Source: an uncultured Acetatifactor sp.
GTDB lineage: Bacteria; Bacillota; Clostridia; Lachnospirales; Lachnospiraceae
NCBI GenBank assembly: GCA_910584235.1
Contig: CAJTZD010000002.1
Span: forward strand, 68,708 to 132,707
Direction: 5' to 3'
DNA: 64,000 nucleotides
Both the position numbers and the translations under genes were made by a program. This document shows positions 8,842 to 18,206 of the stretch, piece by piece (the first letter of the stretch is position 1; each line of letters opens with the position of its first letter). The notes below the pieces were generated by a model. The model ran no database searches and was not told the origin of the DNA. It worked only from the letters and a program-made list of their open reading frames with translations.

Positions 8842-10023
8842 ATGCAAGGTGCTCTAGAGGATAAAAATGATATGAGCCATGAATGGCTTGAGCAGTTTAG
8901 GATGTATGACAAAATATATGTGTTCTGCGTCAATCTGTCAGGAATGATTTTGGCGAACCATCTGAGGCTGATGGGGATGAGTGCGGAATATATAGACAAT
9001 GATATAAAATGGGGTAAGACATTGGTCTTTGGACAGAAATGCAATTTGCCGGAAAATGCGGACTCCCGATATCCTTGCATTATAGCAGCCAAAAATGAGA
9101 AAAATAAGATAGATATACATAAGCAGCTTTTACAGATAGGATTTAAAAATATTCATTTTATAGATGAAGCGTATAATCATGATTGGCTGGATTGTTATGC
9201 GCCTATGATGTCAGACGAATTATACTTAAGAATTTTCTGGTTTTGGAGAAACGGAAATGAAATAGATTTAGAACATCCGCATACATTTAATGAAAAAATT
9301 CAATGGCTAAAATTAAACGACCGGAATCCGGAATATGTGAGAATGACTGATAAATATGAAGTAAAAGAATATGTTGCAGAAAAAATAGGGGAACAATATG
9401 TGATTCCTACAATAGGAATTTATGATACCTATGATGAAATTGATTTTGCCAAGCTGCCTTCACAGTTTGTTATGAAATGCACTCATGATTCTGGCGGAAT
9501 AGAGATTTGTAAAGATAAATCTATATTTGATTTTGGCAGAGCCAGACAGCATATAGAGAAATGTTTGTCCTACAACTATTTTTATTATGAGAGGGAATAC
9601 TCATATAAAGAAATCAAACCAAGAATCATAATCGAAGAGTATATGTCGGATTGCACAGGAAGCGAGCTTAAAGACTATAAAATATTCTGTTTTAACGGAG
9701 AACCACAGATAATAGAGGTAGATATAGACAGGAGTACGAATCATAGACGGAATCTGTATACCACAGAGTGGGAACTTCTTGATTTATCAATCTGCTATCC
9801 GAAAGCGCCGGAAATTCAGATCGAGAAACCTGACTGTATCAAAGAGCTTTTGGATGCAGCAAGAAAGCTGTCGGAGGGAATTCCTCATGTACGCACGGAT
9901 TTCTATGTGATAGACAATAGAATTTATTTTGGGGAAATGACATTTTATCACGGCGGTGGATATGAGAAATTTACGCCTGATGAGTGGAACAGAAAGCTTG
10001 GAGATTATATTACAGTTGTATAG
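8842..10023 (+). CDS. TupA-like ATP-grasp enzyme with N-terminal Rossmann module
   Basis: A protein of about 393 residues. Residues 20-115 are a degenerate Rossmann module (KIYVFCVNLSGMILANHL, YIDNDIKW, CIIAAKNEKNK). Residues about 125-393 match the TupA-like ATP-grasp family: HTFNEKIQWLKLNDR, VRMTDKYEVKEYV, FVMKCTHDSGG, IIIEEYMSD, LKDYKIFCFNGEPQ and FYVIDNRIYFGEMTFYHGGG. ATP-grasp enzymes join a carboxylate to an amine or thiol through an acyl-phosphate; TupA acts in teichuronopeptide synthesis. The glycan may thus carry an amide-linked substituent, which is inference. The ATG at 8842 follows CAGGAG at 8 bases; reading frames starting earlier overlap the FkbM gene and look unreal. Confidence 0.85.
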   Translation: MQGALEDKNDMSHEWLEQFRMYDKIYVFCVNLSGMILANHLRLMGMSAEYIDNDIKWGKTLVFGQKCNLPENADSRYPCIIAAKNEKNKIDIHKQLLQIGFKNIHFIDEAYNHDWLDCYAPMMSDELYLRIFWFWRNGNEIDLEHPHTFNEKIQWLKLNDRNPEYVRMTDKYEVKEYVAEKIGEQYVIPTIGIYDTYDEIDFAKLPSQFVMKCTHDSGGIEICKDKSIFDFGRARQHIEKCLSYNYFYYEREYSYKEIKPRIIIEEYMSDCTGSELKDYKIFCFNGEPQIIEVDIDRSTNHRRNLYTTEWELLDLSICYPKAPEIQIEKPDCIKELLDAARKLSEGIPHVRTDFYVIDNRIYFGEMTFYHGGGYEKFTPDEWNRKLGDYITVV

Positions 10024-10046
10024 AAGAGAGGGAGAGCATAACATAA

Positions 10047-11798
10047 ATGGTTGCTATCGTAGAAGAAAAAAATGCCAGTTATGTGCAGGCCGATGAGTAT
10101 TATCGGCCTTCTGCACTTTATCCTGAATATATGTTCGCTGAAATCAGCGAAAGGAAAAACCATATTTATGATATGGTGCGCGAAGCGTTTCACTTAATGG
10201 AATTGGATATGGAACATTACGGGACAGAAATGTGGAATCCGTTGTCGAAATATGTACATTGTGGGGATCGGGTCGTAATAAAACCCAATCTGGTCTTTCA
10301 CAGAAATAAAAGCGGCTGGGGAATGGATTGTCTTGTCACAGATGCGTCTGTAGTTGCGCCTGTTATAGATTATGTCCTGATTGCATTAAAGGACAAGGGG
10401 CATATTATAGTGGGCGACGCACCCCTTCAGGAATGTATGTTTGAAGAGATGATTGAAAAGACAGGATACGGAAAACTTGTGGAGTATTATAGAGGAAAAA
10501 CAAATGTAACGATAGAATTATGCGATTTTAGAAATGTAAGGAATTATAAAGATAATGGAATAGAAATGCCGCAGAAAAACGGAAAGGCAGATGGCGGGGT
10601 GACGGTTTCGCTAGGGGAATACAGCCAGTTTTCCAGCGTTGACGAGAAGAAAATCGAGAGACTGCGCGTCACGAATTATGACCCGAGAGAAATGCAGCAT
10701 TATCATAGCATAAAAGAACACAATTATTGTATTAACAAAGAATTGCTTGCGGCAGATGTTATTATTAATGTTTGTAAACCCAAAACCCACAGAAAGGCAG
10801 GAATTACAGCGGCATTAAAAAATTTTGTGGGTACCGTGGCGGAAAAAGCATGCCTTCCGCATCATACGGCAGGTTCGGCAGCAGATAAGGGAGATGCATA
10901 TCAAAATAAAAATGACATTTTAGACATTTCAGAGGAACTGTTGGATATTGCCAATAAACTGACAGGAGAAGGAGAATATAAACTGGCCCAACAGGCACAA
11001 TGCATATCTGATGAACTGCGCAGAAAAGGGAAAAAAACGGAACGTTACTATGAGGGAAGCTGGTATGGCAATGACACAATATGGCGTACAATCATCGATT
11101 TGAACCGGATATTAAAGTATGCGGATAAAGCAGGACGTTTACAGAAAACAATACAGCGCAATATTTTTGCCATTGGAGACATGGTAGTGTCCGGAGAAAA
11201 AGAGGGTCCGCTTTGTCCAAGCCCCACATATCCCGGCATTATTGTTATGGGGGATGATTTATACGAATTTGACAAGACGGTCTGTTCTTTGATGGGATTT
11301 GATTATGAAAAAATTCCTCTTTTGAAACATTCAGAAGCATATTATGGGGCGCTGCCCATATCGGAAAATGCGGAAACAAGAATATGTTCAACGAACGAGG
11401 AGTGGAACCGGCAGTCACTATATGATATCATGGAGCATCATTCTTTGGAATTCCAGCCCACTGACGGATGGGAAGATATGCTTGGCAATCGGTATAAAAG
11501 GAAGCTTTTAGAGAGATTAAAGGATAAAAAAGTATACATTTTCGGAGCAGGAAAAAATGGAATTCGTACGTTTCAGTGGCTTACAGAGAATCAAGTTGAA
11601 GTCATAGCCTTTGTTGACAGCAACAAAGAAAAGTGGCAGTGCAGGATAATTGACAATATAGAGTGCATTTCGCCGGACAAGATGGATAAGGATGTTCCGA
11701 TTGTCTTATCGGTCGGCGAAAAATCCGTAAAAGAAATAAAAAATGAGTTGGGAAATGCCGGATATAATGTGGTCGGTATTGTAAACTTTGATATTTGA
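10047..11798 (+). CDS. DUF362 protein with C-terminal Rossmann module
   Basis: A 583-residue protein. Residues 1-470 match DUF362: VVIKPNLVFHRN near 75, HIIVGDAPLQEC near 118, then ADVIINVCKPKTHRKAGITAALKNFVGTV near 233-262, the family hallmark. I see no ferredoxin-type cysteine motif, which many DUF362 proteins carry. Residues 487-583 are a Rossmann-like module (KKVYIFGAGKNGIRTF, IAFVDSNKEKW, PIVLSVGEKSVKEI). The start ATG follows GAGAGGGAGAG. DUF362 is biochemically poorly defined, so a function cannot be named; the position suggests glycan synthesis or an associated redox step. The fusion of this domain to the locus-specific module is notable. Confidence 0.82.
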   Translation: MVAIVEEKNASYVQADEYYRPSALYPEYMFAEISERKNHIYDMVREAFHLMELDMEHYGTEMWNPLSKYVHCGDRVVIKPNLVFHRNKSGWGMDCLVTDASVVAPVIDYVLIALKDKGHIIVGDAPLQECMFEEMIEKTGYGKLVEYYRGKTNVTIELCDFRNVRNYKDNGIEMPQKNGKADGGVTVSLGEYSQFSSVDEKKIERLRVTNYDPREMQHYHSIKEHNYCINKELLAADVIINVCKPKTHRKAGITAALKNFVGTVAEKACLPHHTAGSAADKGDAYQNKNDILDISEELLDIANKLTGEGEYKLAQQAQCISDELRRKGKKTERYYEGSWYGNDTIWRTIIDLNRILKYADKAGRLQKTIQRNIFAIGDMVVSGEKEGPLCPSPTYPGIIVMGDDLYEFDKTVCSLMGFDYEKIPLLKHSEAYYGALPISENAETRICSTNEEWNRQSLYDIMEHHSLEFQPTDGWEDMLGNRYKRKLLERLKDKKVYIFGAGKNGIRTFQWLTENQVEVIAFVDSNKEKWQCRIIDNIECISPDKMDKDVPIVLSVGEKSVKEIKNELGNAGYNVVGIVNFDI

Positions 11799-11859
11799 TA
11801 TGTTGGCTGTAAAAATTGTCTTTTAATGGAACATCAGTAAAAAGAGGGTATATAAAAAG

Positions 11860-12921
11860 GTGGAAAAATATTATCAAACGATAGATAGAAATATTAAGCA
11901 TATTATTGATTCGAGGAAACAAGTCGTGATATATCCAATGGGAATGATGGGGGTGTATGCGAGGGAAATCCTGAATAAGCGATATGGAAGAGAAGGAATT
12001 TATGTGGATAATGTACAGTGTGCCTATTCTGGCGAGATTATATCGTTTCGCGAGATGTGCGCATTGAATACCTCCAAATTTGGGGTTCTTGTGTGTTCCT
12101 TGAATAAAGATTTGGAAATCGGATTGATTCGGCAGTGTGAAGACGCGGGGATAGAGGCTGTAGGAATACGCAATCCGTGTGTTTGCTCAAACAATAATAA
12201 GGCTGAATTTTTTGGAGAGATTATAGAATTATGTAAAGTGGAAAAAGCAATTGGATTTCCGATGGTCAGGATAGGAAAATGCGCGGATGGCGGCTATATT
12301 ATGCCGGATGATTTTGATGACATTGAAGCATGCTATAGCTTTGGAATCGGCACAGAGGTATCATGGGAAGAGGATATGGCGACAAGGGGAATTGATGTAT
12401 ATTGTTATGACCATACTATCGACCATATGCCGGGAAATAATGAGAAGCTGCATTTTTTTCGGAATGGGATTGCCGGTGCAGACAGCCGTGACGGGATCTT
12501 GAAGACAATGGAAACATTTTTGAGAGAGAATAAGAGCCGGACTGATAATTTGATTCTAAAAATGGATGTAGAGGGAGCGGAATGGGAATTTTTACAGAAA
12601 GTTGAAAAGAATGTTCTTTCCCGGTTTAAACAAATGACATTTGAACTGCATAATCTGACCGATGAAAGGCGGAGCAGGGAAATATTTGACTGTCTGAACA
12701 AACTAAAGGAAACCCATCAACCGGTATGGGTTCATGGAAACAATGCGGGACTGGCTGAAAAGGCTGGAGATTACGTGGTTCCGCAAATGCTTGAAATTAT
12801 TTATGTGAGAAAAGATAGTTACAAATTAGCGGAATGTGAGTATAATTGTCCGATTTATTTGGATTATCCAAACATATCCGATTTCAATGAAATAGTTTTG
12901 CAGGGATGGGGAGGTCTGTAA
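11860..12921 (+). CDS. FkbM-like methyltransferase with N-terminal Rossmann module
   Basis: A 353-residue protein starting at GTG, with AAGAGGG upstream. Residues 18-105 form a Rossmann-like module (QVVIYPMGMMGVYAREIL, IYVDNVQCAYSGEII, FGVLVCSLNKD). The C-terminal part has FkbM-type features: CYSFGIGTEVSWEEDMA as SAM-loop equivalent, DVYCYDHTIDHMP as acidic strand, and LILKMDVEGAEWEFLQKV as the family hallmark near residue 229. It differs from the FkbM protein at 7763-8818 in the SAM loop, so it probably has a different acceptor. Downstream, the fucosyltransferase-like gene starts within a few bases of the stop, suggesting translational coupling. Confidence 0.78.
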   Translation: MEKYYQTIDRNIKHIIDSRKQVVIYPMGMMGVYAREILNKRYGREGIYVDNVQCAYSGEIISFREMCALNTSKFGVLVCSLNKDLEIGLIRQCEDAGIEAVGIRNPCVCSNNNKAEFFGEIIELCKVEKAIGFPMVRIGKCADGGYIMPDDFDDIEACYSFGIGTEVSWEEDMATRGIDVYCYDHTIDHMPGNNEKLHFFRNGIAGADSRDGILKTMETFLRENKSRTDNLILKMDVEGAEWEFLQKVEKNVLSRFKQMTFELHNLTDERRSREIFDCLNKLKETHQPVWVHGNNAGLAEKAGDYVVPQMLEIIYVRKDSYKLAECEYNCPIYLDYPNISDFNEIVLQGWGGL

Positions 12922-12923
12922 CT

Positions 12924-14318
12924 GTGAAAAGGGCGAAGCATCAAGTACATATTTATATGATTCATCCCAATGTCCATAACGCACAGGAATTATATTCAGT
13001 TTTACAATTGGAACATATTGACGAATTAGACTATGAGTTTATATGGGATACAGATAATCCGCGTTTTATTGTTGCCACCGAATTGATTTACACGGATGCC
13101 ATGAATCGCAGAGAATTTAGCCGAATGTACAATGATTCTGTAGTGACAATTTTTATAGCGTCTGAATGTATGGCTCCTGATTTGAATATATTCGACTATG
13201 CCATCTGCTTTGATGATACAATTGGAGAAGGCAGGGTTATCAGCCATGTCCCCAGGGGATTTTATCGAGAATATATATCCAAAAGAGAAAATGATTTAGC
13301 ACATAATATGGCGTTAGCAAGGGAAGCATTATTGAACAAGTCAGGATTTTGTAATTTTATCTATTCTAATCCCAACGGGCATAAAAATAGAGAAGAAATA
13401 TTCTATGCTATAAATGAGTATAAAAAGGTTGACTCATTAGGCGCCTTTTTAAATAATACCGGTTATAGTGACGGCCAAAGAAATATTCTGGAAAGAGTAA
13501 GAAACACTGTTGAATTGAAATCTAACTATAAGTTTACGATTGCTTTTGAGAATGCGACACATAGGGGATATACCAGCGAGAAAATATATACAAGCTTAGA
13601 GGCGCATTCGATTCCGATTTATTGGGGAAACCCTGAAATAGATAAAATAGTGAATGAAAGAGCGATTATTAATTGCCATCGTTATGAGAATTTTGATCAG
13701 GTAATGGAAAAGGTAAAAGAGATAGATTCTGATGATAATAAGTGGTGTGAAATGATTTGCGAACCATGGCTTACAAAGGAGCAGGAGATAGAGGAGAGGA
13801 AGCGGAAAGAAGCGTACTATCGCTTCTTGGAAAGGATTTTCACACAAGATAACAGAATGGAGGGGTTAAAACGAGGTTCAGGAACCTATACCGATTTATA
13901 TAAGGGCTTCTTGTTTGGGAATAATGCGCAATATGAAAAGGCCAGTACCAATTTAGATGTGTGCATAAAGTGGATTCGGATATTACATGAAGGGAAGTCC
14001 ATTGCCGATTTTTTGAAAAAGAGAAATTACAAAAAGATTGCAATTTATGGGATGGGTGCATTAGGCATATCGGTGTACGAAGAACTTGAGAAATATAAAG
14101 CGGGTGAAACATTGTACGGTTTAGATAAAGGAAATCCTGTTATTCCTTCCTATATGAGATATCTGCGCCCATACGAAGTAAATGATGCAGAGCAGCCAGA
14201 TGTGGTCATAGTGACGGTTATGTGGGATATGGACAATATTTCCGGGGAATTGGACAAACTGTTTGGATGTGATATTTATAGTATACGGGAAGTTATTGAC
14301 GATGTTTTGGAACAGTAG
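12924..14318 (+). CDS. GT10 fucosyltransferase-like enzyme with C-terminal Rossmann module
   Basis: A protein of about 464 residues. The central part carries the alpha-1,3-fucosyltransferase (GT10) donor-site motif: FTIAFENATHRGYTSEKIY then HSIPIYWGNPEIDKI and AIINCHRYENFDQV, about residues 208-260. GT10 enzymes transfer fucose or a related 6-deoxysugar from a nucleotide donor. The last 120 residues (from about 345) form a Rossmann-like module that aligns best with the three standalone membrane proteins of this locus, sharing W-I-R-x-L-H-x-G-x-S-I-A-D-F-L-K-K and IAIYGMGALG. GTG 12924 follows GGGGAGG at 9 bases and is preferred; ATG 12906 lies inside that site. Confidence 0.8.
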   Translation: MKRAKHQVHIYMIHPNVHNAQELYSVLQLEHIDELDYEFIWDTDNPRFIVATELIYTDAMNRREFSRMYNDSVVTIFIASECMAPDLNIFDYAICFDDTIGEGRVISHVPRGFYREYISKRENDLAHNMALAREALLNKSGFCNFIYSNPNGHKNREEIFYAINEYKKVDSLGAFLNNTGYSDGQRNILERVRNTVELKSNYKFTIAFENATHRGYTSEKIYTSLEAHSIPIYWGNPEIDKIVNERAIINCHRYENFDQVMEKVKEIDSDDNKWCEMICEPWLTKEQEIEERKRKEAYYRFLERIFTQDNRMEGLKRGSGTYTDLYKGFLFGNNAQYEKASTNLDVCIKWIRILHEGKSIADFLKKRNYKKIAIYGMGALGISVYEELEKYKAGETLYGLDKGNPVIPSYMRYLRPYEVNDAEQPDVVIVTVMWDMDNISGELDKLFGCDIYSIREVIDDVLEQ

Positions 14319-14330
14319 GACGAGGAGATT

Positions 14331-15635
14331 ATGAAAATAGCATATGTCATCCCCGAATTTGTTACAGAGAAGGAGTTCGGCGGACTTGCGGTTTATTATG
14401 ACAACATATCCAGGCTGCTGGCAGAGGAGGGGCATCAGATATATATTTTTGTGCTCTCAGACCAGACAAAGACAGTCGATTATTATCCGGGAATAACTGT
14501 GGAGAAAGTATATGTTGACTTACAGCATGTCAATGCGCAGATACAGGGTTCTTTTATCAGGGAGAGAAGCCGTGTCGTTTCGGAGAAATTGTTGGCGTAC
14601 ATGAGATATGGGGTGCGTTTTGACGTTGTACAATATGCGAATTTATGGGCGTTAGGGGTGGAACGTATCAATGTTCCTACGGTTGTAAGGATTTCGTCAT
14701 ATCAGCCGTTTCTTCGTGCCGCCGATCAGGAGTTTTTTGATATCGGCCGTATGTATGAAACAGAAAAAGTTTCAGACTATCTGGAAGAAATTGCCACCTT
14801 GAGGGCGGATGCTGTCTACAGCCCCAGTAAATGTATCGCAGACATTATTGCCGGGCGGACAGGGCGGAATATTACAATTATCGAATCGCCGTTCTATCCG
14901 CGTAAAGCTGTAAGGGAGGACGAAAAGTTATTCGAAGAGAGACTAAAAAACCAAAAGTATATTTTAAGTTTCGGAACAGTAAAGATTTTAAAAGGAGCGA
15001 AACTGATTGGGGACAGTATTTACCAGGTATTAAGCGCATGCCCTGATTTGGTGTGGGTATTCGCAGGCAGTGAATTTCCATGGAAAGACGGAGCGGGGAA
15101 TATTGTCTCGCCAAAGGAATATATAAGAGAGCATGCACGGGAATATATGGACAGGGTGATTTTCCTTGGGAAACTAAATCAGGAGGAACTGTTCCCCATT
15201 GTAAGGCATGCGCTTTTCTGCGTCATGCCATCCAGAATAGACAATCTCCCCAACACATGTATTGAGGCAATGGCCCTTGGAAAGGTCGTAATTGGGACAA
15301 CAGGGGCCAGCTTTGAGCAGTTGATTGACAATGGGAGGAGCGGGTTCCTGATAGAGCGGGAAAATAAGGATGCGCTCATGGGGGCCATTCAATATGTATA
15401 TGGTATGTCAGAGGAGCAGAGAGAGGAGATTGGCAGGGAGGCGCAAATAAGGATAGAGGCCATGCAGCCCAAGAAAATTACGGAACAGCTGATTGCATTT
15501 TATTTGTCTGTAATAAAGTCTTTCGAGGGGATAAAAGAGACGGATTCTTATACAAAGTCGGTAATAAAAAAGTACAATGATGCAATGAGAGAAATAAACG
15601 ACAGGGAAGCGGAGCGGTACATACTCAAATGGTGA
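14331..15635 (+). CDS. GT4 family glycosyltransferase
   Basis: A 434-residue GT-B glycosyltransferase. The N-terminal domain opens with MKIAYVIPEFVTEKEFGGLAVYYDNIS, the acceptor-side glycine loop of group 1 enzymes. The C-terminal donor domain has ILSFGTVKILKGAKLIGDSI, WVFAGSE, and the E-x7-E-like motif SRIDNLPNTCIEAMALGKVVIG followed by GASFEQLIDNGRSGFLI. It should be a retaining transferase at the cytoplasmic face of the membrane. A GAGGAG site precedes the ATG, 12 bases after the upstream stop. No Rossmann module is attached. Sugar donor and linkage cannot be read from sequence. Confidence 0.9.
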   Translation: MKIAYVIPEFVTEKEFGGLAVYYDNISRLLAEEGHQIYIFVLSDQTKTVDYYPGITVEKVYVDLQHVNAQIQGSFIRERSRVVSEKLLAYMRYGVRFDVVQYANLWALGVERINVPTVVRISSYQPFLRAADQEFFDIGRMYETEKVSDYLEEIATLRADAVYSPSKCIADIIAGRTGRNITIIESPFYPRKAVREDEKLFEERLKNQKYILSFGTVKILKGAKLIGDSIYQVLSACPDLVWVFAGSEFPWKDGAGNIVSPKEYIREHAREYMDRVIFLGKLNQEELFPIVRHALFCVMPSRIDNLPNTCIEAMALGKVVIGTTGASFEQLIDNGRSGFLIERENKDALMGAIQYVYGMSEEQREEIGREAQIRIEAMQPKKITEQLIAFYLSVIKSFEGIKETDSYTKSVIKKYNDAMREINDREAERYILKW

Positions 15636-15665
15636 GTAAGTTAGTCTGGAAATGAGGATGGCAGA

Positions 15666-17081
15666 GTGCGGATTTTACTTTTCGGAACAGGAGATTATTA
15701 TCAAAAATACAAAAAGTGGTTTGCCCCGGAGGAGATAGATGTACTGATTGATAATGACAAATGTAAACAGGGAAGCCAAATGGACGGACATGAAGTCGTC
15801 TCTCCGGAAGCGGCGGCAGAAAGGGAATTTGACTGTATTGTTATATTGAGCGTACATGAGGCATCTATGCGGGAGCAGCTTGTGGGACTGGGGATACCGG
15901 AAGAAAAGATTTATAAGTTTTCTGAATTACACAGACATCCCGAGATATTGAACTGTGAGGACGAAATAGTCTGCTATGGGGAGGATGACTTTTTTGCAAA
16001 GATGACGGCTGGAATGCTCTCGGATACAATTGTATTGATGTCACATAATCTTGACTTGAACGGGGCAGCCCTGGCATTGTTTTATGGAGCTCAGGTTTTA
16101 AAGGCCCAGGGGTATTCTGTGCTGTTTGTTTCGTGGACGGATGGACCGCTGCGGAAATATATCAGAAGATGCGATATACCTGTAGTGATAGATGCGGCCA
16201 TGCAGATTAAGACTCAGTCAGAGAGAAAATGGCTTTGCGGCTTTCGGATGGTGATATGCAACACGATTAATTATTATCAGTTTTTGTCGAAGAGGGATGA
16301 AAATGTCAAAGTTCTTTGGTGGCTGCATGATCCGGTAATCTTCTATGAAAGTCTGGATTTGGATCAACTGCGGAGAATATCTGAGAAAAATATCACAGTA
16401 TGTGCAGTTGGGCCTGTTGCAGAAAGAGCCTTTAAAACATATTTTCCAAGCTGGAAAGTACGGCAGCTTCTTTACGGTATTCCGGATATTAATTATCAGC
16501 CCGGAAGCCGCTGGAATATGGAGATTGTTACCATAGGGAATGTGCAGGATTATAAAGGTCAGGATATTTTGGTAGAGGCGTTTAAGCAGTTGCCTCAGGA
16601 GGCGCTTGAGAAAGTCCATGTAAGCATTATCGGGTCTCAGCAATCAGCCTATGCGACTGCAGTCAGGGAAGCGGCAAAGGGAGTGGAGCAGATTGCTTTC
16701 CTGCAGGCAGTCGACCGAGCTGAAATTCATAAGGTTTTAGAGTGGGCAAATTTGCTTGTATGTCCATCCAGGGCAGACTGCATGCCGGTGGTAGTCTGTG
16801 AAGCAATGCAGCATGGGCTGCCTTGTATCGTGTCTGATGCCACTGGGACGGCGGCGTACATAAACGACGGCGTGGATGGTTTTGTGGTAAAGGCAGGAGA
16901 TGCAGTTCATTTATCTGACAGACTTTTTTGGTGCATCACTCATCCGAAAGAACTGGCATCTATGGGGAAAAAGGCCAGGTTGGTCTATGAGAGACATTTT
17001 TCCATGAAGGGATTCGAGGGTAATTGGCTGTGTATGATACGTGACATTTTTAAGGAGATAGAAAATGACAAAAAAGGGTAA
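15666..17081 (+). CDS. GT4 glycosyltransferase with N-terminal Rossmann module
   Basis: A 471-residue protein starting at GTG. Residues 1-95 are a Rossmann-like module (RILLFGTGDYYQKYKKWF, IDVLIDNDKCKQG, FDCIVILSVHEASM). Residues about 115-471 form a GT-B fold of family GT4: LMSHNLDLNGAALALFYGAQVL, VTIGNVQDYKGQDILVEAF, SIIGSQQSAYAT and the donor-site segment PSRADCMPVVVCEAMQHGLPCIVSDATGTAAYI. The last bases overlap the start of the second membrane-anchored Rossmann protein by 17 bases, so the two are probably translationally coupled. This physical coupling of a fused and a standalone copy is informative for the idea that the modules interact. Confidence 0.88.
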   Translation: MRILLFGTGDYYQKYKKWFAPEEIDVLIDNDKCKQGSQMDGHEVVSPEAAAEREFDCIVILSVHEASMREQLVGLGIPEEKIYKFSELHRHPEILNCEDEIVCYGEDDFFAKMTAGMLSDTIVLMSHNLDLNGAALALFYGAQVLKAQGYSVLFVSWTDGPLRKYIRRCDIPVVIDAAMQIKTQSERKWLCGFRMVICNTINYYQFLSKRDENVKVLWWLHDPVIFYESLDLDQLRRISEKNITVCAVGPVAERAFKTYFPSWKVRQLLYGIPDINYQPGSRWNMEIVTIGNVQDYKGQDILVEAFKQLPQEALEKVHVSIIGSQQSAYATAVREAAKGVEQIAFLQAVDRAEIHKVLEWANLLVCPSRADCMPVVVCEAMQHGLPCIVSDATGTAAYINDGVDGFVVKAGDAVHLSDRLFWCITHPKELASMGKKARLVYERHFSMKGFEGNWLCMIRDIFKEIENDKKG

Positions 17082-17556
17082 ATATGTTATGACAGCTGTG
17101 CTGGGAGCAGTTGCCGGAATTGCAGCAGAAGAAACGACCATAGGAAAATTAAGAAAAAAGGCCATGAACAGAACAAAAGAAGACAGTATGAAGTTTCATG
17201 AGTTTTATTCGATTCTTCTTCAGTGGGTTCATATGCACAATGAGGGAAAGAAGATAGGGGCATATCTGAAAAAATGCGGCTACCATACTGTTGCGATTTA
17301 TGGCATGAAAGAACTTGGAGAAGAGCTTCTTTACGAACTGAAAGACAGTGAGGTGGAGGTGAAATACGCAATTGACAGAAATGCGGATGAACTCTGTTCA
17401 GATGCGTGCCATGTATACCGTCCGGAGGAGGAACTGGAACCGGTAGACGCGGTGATTGTTACGGCGGTGCATTGGTTTGATGATATAGAAAGAGATATGA
17501 AGAAAAGGGTAAGCTGCCCGATTTTATCGTTGGAAGATATCGTTTATGAGGCCTGA
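17065..17556 (+). CDS. Membrane-anchored small Rossmann-like protein (copy 2)
   Basis: A 163-residue paralogue of the proteins at 7254-7733 and 20313-20804. The N-terminus has a short weakly hydrophobic segment (YVMTAVLGAVAGIAA) after a basic start, then a charged helix, then LQWVHMHNEGKKIGAYLKK leading into the Rossmann-like domain: TVAIYGMKELGEELLYEL, VKYAIDRNAD, VYRPEEELEPVDAVIVTAVH and CPILSLEDIVYEA. Its membrane segment is less convincing than in the other two copies. The ATG lies inside the preceding glycosyltransferase gene with a TAAGGAGAT site at good spacing. No catalytic residue is recognised. Confidence 0.75.
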   Translation: MTKKGKYVMTAVLGAVAGIAAEETTIGKLRKKAMNRTKEDSMKFHEFYSILLQWVHMHNEGKKIGAYLKKCGYHTVAIYGMKELGEELLYELKDSEVEVKYAIDRNADELCSDACHVYRPEEELEPVDAVIVTAVHWFDDIERDMKKRVSCPILSLEDIVYEA

Positions 17557-17597
17557 TTCGTGACAGAAAGTCTGACTCATAGGATGAAGAGGGGTTT

Positions 17598-18194
17598 ATG
17601 TACAGAGAATGCTTACAGAAAATCATCGGTTTTGATAAATGGCATTTAAGTAATTTTAAAGAAAGAACATATGCACTATCCACAGTGAACAGAATAAATG
17701 AATTAATTCAAGACGGAAAGGTTTCTTCTGGAACAGTTTTAGAGATTGGCTGTGGACTGGGAGATATCATTTCCTCTATTCAGTGGCAGAACAAGCTGGG
17801 ATACGATGTTGACAAAAGAGCGATTCTGGCTGCCAGAATACTTCATCCGGGGATGCGTTTTCAGGTAGGGTCTTTTGAGGAAATCAGGAATAAGAAAATA
17901 TCTGTTCTGATAGCCCTTAATTTTCTGCATGGAATCAGGAATGAGGATTGCCGCCAATATTTCAGCACATTATTCAAATACAATGAAGTAGACATGGTCG
18001 TTGTGGATGAAGTGCAGAGTCCCCCTTATTCATATGCACATGACTGGGAAAGTCTTTTGGGAGATACGGGGGGGTACGTTTTAGAATACAAATCCAGGGG
18101 ATACAGGGCATGGGAGTATTCAAGAATGAAGATACTCTACTTTTATAAAGACAAAAGATTGGTACAGAAAGACGGGCATGAAAAAGAAGAATGA
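17598..18194 (+). CDS. Class I SAM-dependent methyltransferase
   Basis: A 198-residue protein with a compact methyltransferase core. VLEIGCGLGDIISSI near residue 49 is the SAM-binding loop, LGYDVDKRAI near 66 the ribose-contacting acidic strand, and ISVLIALNFLHGI near 102 the post-II strand. The C-terminal YEYSRMKILYFYK-like end closes the sheet. The ATG has GAAGAGGGG upstream. It belongs to the same transcription unit as its neighbours, between a standalone Rossmann protein and a GT4 enzyme. Acceptor unknown; a sugar hydroxyl or an amine of the glycan is likely. Confidence 0.83.
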   Translation: MYRECLQKIIGFDKWHLSNFKERTYALSTVNRINELIQDGKVSSGTVLEIGCGLGDIISSIQWQNKLGYDVDKRAILAARILHPGMRFQVGSFEEIRNKKISVLIALNFLHGIRNEDCRQYFSTLFKYNEVDMVVVDEVQSPPYSYAHDWESLLGDTGGYVLEYKSRGYRAWEYSRMKILYFYKDKRLVQKDGHEKEE

Positions 18195-18206
18195 CAGGGA
18201 GATAGA

